A stretch of 14,978 nt of DNA from SG8-41 sp964521405 (GTDB taxonomy: Bacteria; Pseudomonadota; Gammaproteobacteria; Burkholderiales; SG8-41): the NCBI GenBank assembly GCA_964521405.1, contig CAZFRR010000319.1:1-14978 (forward strand), read 5' to 3'. Within the stretch, counting starts at the first letter, position 1, and each line of letters opens with the position of its first letter. The notes below the pieces were generated by a model. It saw only the letters and a list, made by a program, of their open reading frames with translations. It was not told where the DNA came from and made no database searches. Position numbers and translations under genes: made by a program. Shown here piece after piece: positions 14,437 through 14,978 of this stretch.

Positions 14437-14816
14437 GCTTGCTTCCGAAAATTCGGCAGCAACGCCGGGCTGTCCGGATGAATCCATGCTGGATAGCCGT
14501 TGCGTGCGCCATGCTGGTCGCGCCGGTATGGGGCGCGGAGGATCCGGGCGCGCGCGCTTTGCAGCAGCAGTTGCTGCTGCGGCAGCAACAGCAGGAGGCG
14601 CTGCAGTTGCGCATGCAGCAGCAACATATCGCGCCGTCAGCCCCTGCTGACGCACGGCAGAGACTGCTCCTGGAGCAGCTGCAGATGGAGCAGCGCCAGC
14701 GGCAGGCGCAACAGCATTACCGGCAGGCTATCGAGCCGCCAACGGCCCAGCCTTCCGACGACGAGGGGACCCGCCGCGCAAAAGCGGAGATGGAGCTGCA
14801 AAAAGCGCGGCAGTAA
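14433..14816 (+). CDS. Small Gln-rich, probably exported protein of unknown function
   Basis: I do not recognise this 127-residue protein. The N-terminus has basic residues (K6, R8, R11-R12, R15), a hydrophobic stretch (about 20-33, W-I-A-V-A-C-A-M-L-V-A-P-V) and a plausible Sec cleavage site near V-W-G-A (about residue 35). The mature part is extremely rich in Gln, Leu and Arg (L-Q-Q-Q-L-L-L-R-Q-Q-Q-Q, then a second Q-R-Q-R-Q-A-Q-Q block), most likely an amphipathic helix or coiled coil. The tail (E-M-E-L-Q-K-A-R-Q) is charged. Its ATG overlaps the GGDEF-EAL stop in ATGA, so it is translationally coupled to it. An internal ATG at 14478 would give a shorter signal peptide without basic residues and is less likely. 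Strong codon repetition (CAG/CTG) raises the chance of low-complexity expansion. Confidence 0.75.
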   Translation: MSLLPKIRQQRRAVRMNPCWIAVACAMLVAPVWGAEDPGARALQQQLLLRQQQQEALQLRMQQQHIAPSAPADARQRLLLEQLQMEQRQRQAQQHYRQAIEPPTAQPSDDEGTRRAKAEMELQKARQ

Positions 14817-14823
14817 GACCCGG

Positions 14824-14978
14824 CTATTGCCGTTGGTCGGGCGGGCTCTCGAGGCGCTCGCGCTCGATGACCGAGTATTCGGTCGTGATGAATTCCTGGT
14901 CCGCCGCCTGCTTCAGCTTGCGCTTTACCCACCAGAAGCGCGCCAGTGCCAGCAACGCCAGTATCGCCCCCGCGATCA
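14824..14978 (-). CDS. C-terminal fragment of a membrane-anchored protein (5' end outside window)
   Basis: The minus-strand frame is open from the right window edge to a TAG at 14824-14826, giving 50 residues. It reads as a hydrophobic segment (I-A-G-A-I-L-A-L-L-A-L-A), then W-W-V-K-R-K-L-K and a polar tail rich in E, R and T ending in P-P-D-Q-R-Q. Charge placement suggests one membrane helix followed by a cytoplasmic tail. It converges with the Gln-rich gene with only 7 bp between stops. The function is not recognisable from this fragment. Confidence 0.6.
   Translation of the reverse strand, partial: IAGAILALLALARFWWVKRKLKQAADQEFITTEYSVIERERLESPPDQRQ

Noticed and set aside
1..14978. CRISPR array, tRNA or rRNA genes, transposase or prophage genes
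   Set aside because: No spaced direct repeats, cloverleaf-like sequences, rRNA motifs or transposase domains were seen on either strand.

Overview
The window looks like chromosome from a GC-rich proteobacterium, most likely a betaproteobacterium of the Burkholderiales/Rhodocyclales type. The GC-rich third positions, the liv-type transporter linked to catabolic genes, and the DUF3391/HD-GYP signalling protein all fit. This placement is inferred from style; no rRNA or other phylogenetic marker is present.

Region 1 (1-9488, minus strand) reads as one long transport-catabolism operon. In transcription order it holds a periplasmic substrate-binding protein, a hairpin terminator, the permeases LivH and LivM, the ATPases LivG and LivF, a [2Fe-2S] subunit, a large molybdenum hydroxylase, and an alpha/beta hydrolase that runs off the left edge. 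The hydroxylase is unusual: the molybdopterin subunit and the FAD subunit are one 1076-residue chain in the order Mo then FAD, with the iron-sulphur subunit separate. The likely logic is uptake of an aromatic or heterocyclic acid, hydroxylation with water-derived oxygen, then hydrolysis. The substrate cannot be read from the sequence.

Inside this operon, exactly between livG and livF, lies a 259-bp block (5202-5460) bounded by a perfect 19-bp inverted repeat. It looks like a small non-autonomous mobile element. The start codon and first codons of livF lie inside its terminal repeat.

Region 2 (9489-10529) is a divergent plus-strand pair: a small cupin and a FlK-like hotdog thioesterase that overlaps it. 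The thioesterase keeps the Thr/Glu/His spacing of fluoroacetyl-CoA thioesterase. These may be accessory to the same pathway.

Region 3 (10554-14816, plus strand) is a signalling cluster. It begins with a metallo-beta-lactamase-fold protein resembling class II cyclic-nucleotide phosphodiesterases, apparently expressed from a promoter so close that the mRNA may be leaderless. A DUF3391/HD-GYP protein and a GGDEF-EAL protein follow, overlapping by 35 bp. Both have lost key catalytic residues, which suggests c-di-GMP sensors or scaffolds rather than enzymes. A Gln-rich, probably exported small protein follows with an ATGA overlap. A partial minus-strand membrane protein converges at the right edge.

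The best candidates for something undescribed are the Mo-FAD fusion in its operon, the degenerate HD-GYP/GGDEF-EAL pair with its Gln-rich partner, and the inverted-repeat element that supplies the livF start.
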